Origin: Sphingobacterium sp. SGR-19
GTDB taxonomy: Bacteria; Bacteroidota; Bacteroidia; Sphingobacteriales; Sphingobacteriaceae
NCBI RefSeq assembly: GCF_011043555.1
Contig: NZ_JAAKGS010000001.1
Location: forward strand, 372,001 to 436,000
Direction of reading: 5' to 3'
DNA: 64,000 bases
The translations under genes were made by a program, and so were the position numbers. Positions 62,493 to 64,000 of the stretch are shown here, in pieces. The notes beneath the pieces were generated by a model that saw only the letters and a program-made list of their open reading frames with translations, was not told where the DNA came from and searched no databases. How positions within the stretch are numbered: the first letter of the stretch is position 1; every line of letters starts with the position of its first letter.

Positions 62493-64000
62493 TTAAAGCC
62501 TAGCTATAAATGCTTCAAATGTTTCGAAATCTTCTTCGCTCATCACACGTGGTATTTTGGTTTGTCCACCTAACTTTTTATTATGCTCACTCCAGCGATG
62601 AAAGTGCGTTATGGGTATGATTTCCACTTCGATGCCGTCGAGTGTTTGTCGTCTCGCAACGGTATAGTTTTTATTGTTTGCCTGCAACGCAGCGTCAAGT
62701 GCTTTGGTAATTTCCGTCGACGCCGGAAATGCCCGGTCTGCTCCCAGATACCACTTGTTAATATACCGTTCGCCCCGACGAACAGATGCCACGGTAAACT
62801 CGCGGATTGCCAAACCAAACTGTTCTTGCAATTTCTGGATGGCCTGGTTCATCTGGTGCACTGACAGTTGTTCGCCAACCACATTGAGGAAATGCTTTGT
62901 ACGCCCACTGATAATGATTTCTGCCCGCTCTTTATCTGTTACCATAACCGTGTCTCCTATTACATAGCGCCAAGCACCGGAAACTGTAGAAATTAACAAT
63001 ACGTATTCTACCCCTTCTTCTACCTCTTGAATCGTCAGCGTAGGTGCTTGTTGCGTTACACATCCATCCTCATCCATATTTTCGGAAGTGAAAGGAACAA
63101 ACTCGAAGAAGACGCCATTGTCGGTAATAAGCGCCATTGCATCGGTATCTGGACGCTTTTGGGTGGCTAAATAACCTTCCGACGCTAGATAGGTGTCGAT
63201 ATAAATCATAGGCTTCGCAAATAATTTTTCAAAACTCTTACGGTACGGGCCAAACGCCACGCCGCCAGTACTATATACCTGTAGATTGGGCCAAATGTCA
63301 TGAATGGTGTCCGCCTTATTTTGGCGAATAATTTCTTTAATCAGGATTTCTGACCATGAGGGAATACCGGTCATGCTTCCTATATCCCATTTCTTTGCCG
63401 CACGGGCTATTTTACGCACGCGCTCGTCCCATTCCCTGCTATCTGCTATTTTCCTGCCGGGTTTATAGAATCTTCGAAACCATAACGGTAAATTAGCCGC
63501 TGATATACCACTAATTTCGCCTTCCAGAAATCCATTATGCTCCACAAGCTTCGTGCTACTACCCAACATCATGATGTCCTTTTCAAAAAAATCTCCTGGA
63601 AGATCAAAGTTCTTCAAACTCAATATCTGGTGTATACCCGCCTTTTTAATAGAATTCAACATATCATCCGTTACCGGAATGGCTTTGCTATTGCTAGTCG
63701 TCCCACTACTCATGGCGAAATAACGTTGCCCTCCAGGCCATGTCACGTTCTCATGCCCCTCATGCAGATAATGCCACCATTCTGCATGGAGTTTATCATA
63801 GTCGAAAATGGGAACTACGCGTTGGAAATGTTTTACAGGGTCTATATCCGCAAGGATATTACTGAAATCATACGTTCTGCCAAAAGCGGTATATTTTGCT
63901 ACATCTAGCATATCCAGCAAGACTTGCTTCTGGGCTTCCCAAGGTGTAGAGTCCTTATTGATCAAGCCGTTCACATCAATTACCCTTTTAATAATTTCTC
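62493..64000 (-). CDS. GH3-family adenylate-forming enzyme (5' end beyond the window)
   Basis: The frame is open from the stop at 62493 right to the window edge. A GTG at 63974 is in frame, but the codons beyond it (EIIKRVIDV) continue the family's N-terminal pattern, so the gene is cut rather than starting there. Family marks are GQRYFAMSSGTTSNSKAIPVTDDM (nucleotide-binding P-loop), VYSTGGVAFGPYRKSFE, IYIDTYLASEGYLA and YRYVIGDT-like AWRYVIGDTVMV. GH3 proteins activate carboxylic acids with ATP and conjugate them to amino acids in plants; the bacterial versions have unknown substrates. It is convergent with the HELGH gene. Confidence 0.88.
   Translation of the reverse strand, partial: EIIKRVIDVNGLINKDSTPWEAQKQVLLDMLDVAKYTAFGRTYDFSNILADIDPVKHFQRVVPIFDYDKLHAEWWHYLHEGHENVTWPGGQRYFAMSSGTTSNSKAIPVTDDMLNSIKKAGIHQILSLKNFDLPGDFFEKDIMMLGSSTKLVEHNGFLEGEISGISAANLPLWFRRFYKPGRKIADSREWDERVRKIARAAKKWDIGSMTGIPSWSEILIKEIIRQNKADTIHDIWPNLQVYSTGGVAFGPYRKSFEKLFAKPMIYIDTYLASEGYLATQKRPDTDAMALITDNGVFFEFVPFTSENMDEDGCVTQQAPTLTIQEVEEGVEYVLLISTVSGAWRYVIGDTVMVTDKERAEIIISGRTKHFLNVVGEQLSVHQMNQAIQKLQEQFGLAIREFTVASVRRGERYINKWYLGADRAFPASTEITKALDAALQANNKNYTVARRQTLDGIEVEIIPITHFHRWSEHNKKLGGQTKIPRVMSEEDFETFEAFIARL

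Overview
The window looks like chromosomal DNA of a member of the Bacteroidota, most likely the Sphingobacteriaceae (Sphingobacterium-like). The reasons are gene content (TonB receptors with carboxypeptidase-like domains, a DUF4296 lipoprotein, ribosomal protein THX, a GH3-family protein, a THUMP-like methyltransferase), promoters of the TTTG-N(18-20)-TAnnTTTG type, and A-rich rather than Shine-Dalgarno start regions. No rRNA, tRNA, CRISPR array, prophage or insertion sequence was seen. One gene is cut at each end: a TonB-receptor-like protein on the left and a GH3-family protein on the right.

Layout. 1-4470 is mostly minus strand: a receptor fragment, ferritin, a small conserved protein, hpf, a XerC-type recombinase and class II aldolase. 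4642-10087 is plus strand: an ArsC-family protein, an M1 peptidase, a carboxypeptidase-like-domain protein, an amino-acid permease and a class-A beta-lactamase-like serine hydrolase. Then come THX and guaB (minus), a small outer-membrane protein and the metNIQ methionine importer (plus). A 367-base gene-free stretch (14883-15249) full of hairpins separates metQ from an exported methyltransferase-like protein and a second permease.

17389-33242 is the centrepiece, about 16 kb all on the minus strand. In transcription order it holds a two-component system (response regulator, histidine kinase), an outer-membrane porin, ureA-ureB-ureC, ureE-ureF-ureG-ureD, hypA-hypB, a second ureE paralogue, and then a lipoprotein binding protein, FecCD permease, ATPase, GNAT acetyltransferase and TonB-dependent receptor. 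Many of these genes overlap or nearly touch. I read it as one nickel-to-urease locus: metal capture at the outer membrane, import, cytosolic nickel handling, urease assembly and probable regulation. Its oddest feature is that UreC begins with a twin-arginine-like signal sequence, which would make this an exported or membrane-tethered urease. UreD also carries a lysine/alanine-rich tail, and a perfect 16-bp palindrome sits in front of the porin-urease genes.

33517-47091 carries housekeeping and metabolic genes: fabH, a PQQ-type sugar dehydrogenase lipoprotein, an MFS transporter, recR, a LOG-family protein, an MgtC-like protein, mutS2, a DUF4296 lipoprotein, a YggS-type PLP protein, a GNAT, a DUF3298-like lipoprotein, aspartate kinase and a THUMP-like methyltransferase. 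A promoter plus terminator pair after fabH suggests a small RNA. 47109-53129 (minus) holds an FNR-type reductase and the rimP-nusA-infB translation/transcription operon. 53251-64000 has an XRE-S24 repressor with an operator-like repeat array, a degenerate GIY-YIG protein, a large peptidase/TolB-propeller/beta-barrel fusion, PBP1A, rpoN, a HELGH zinc-protease-like protein and the GH3 fragment.
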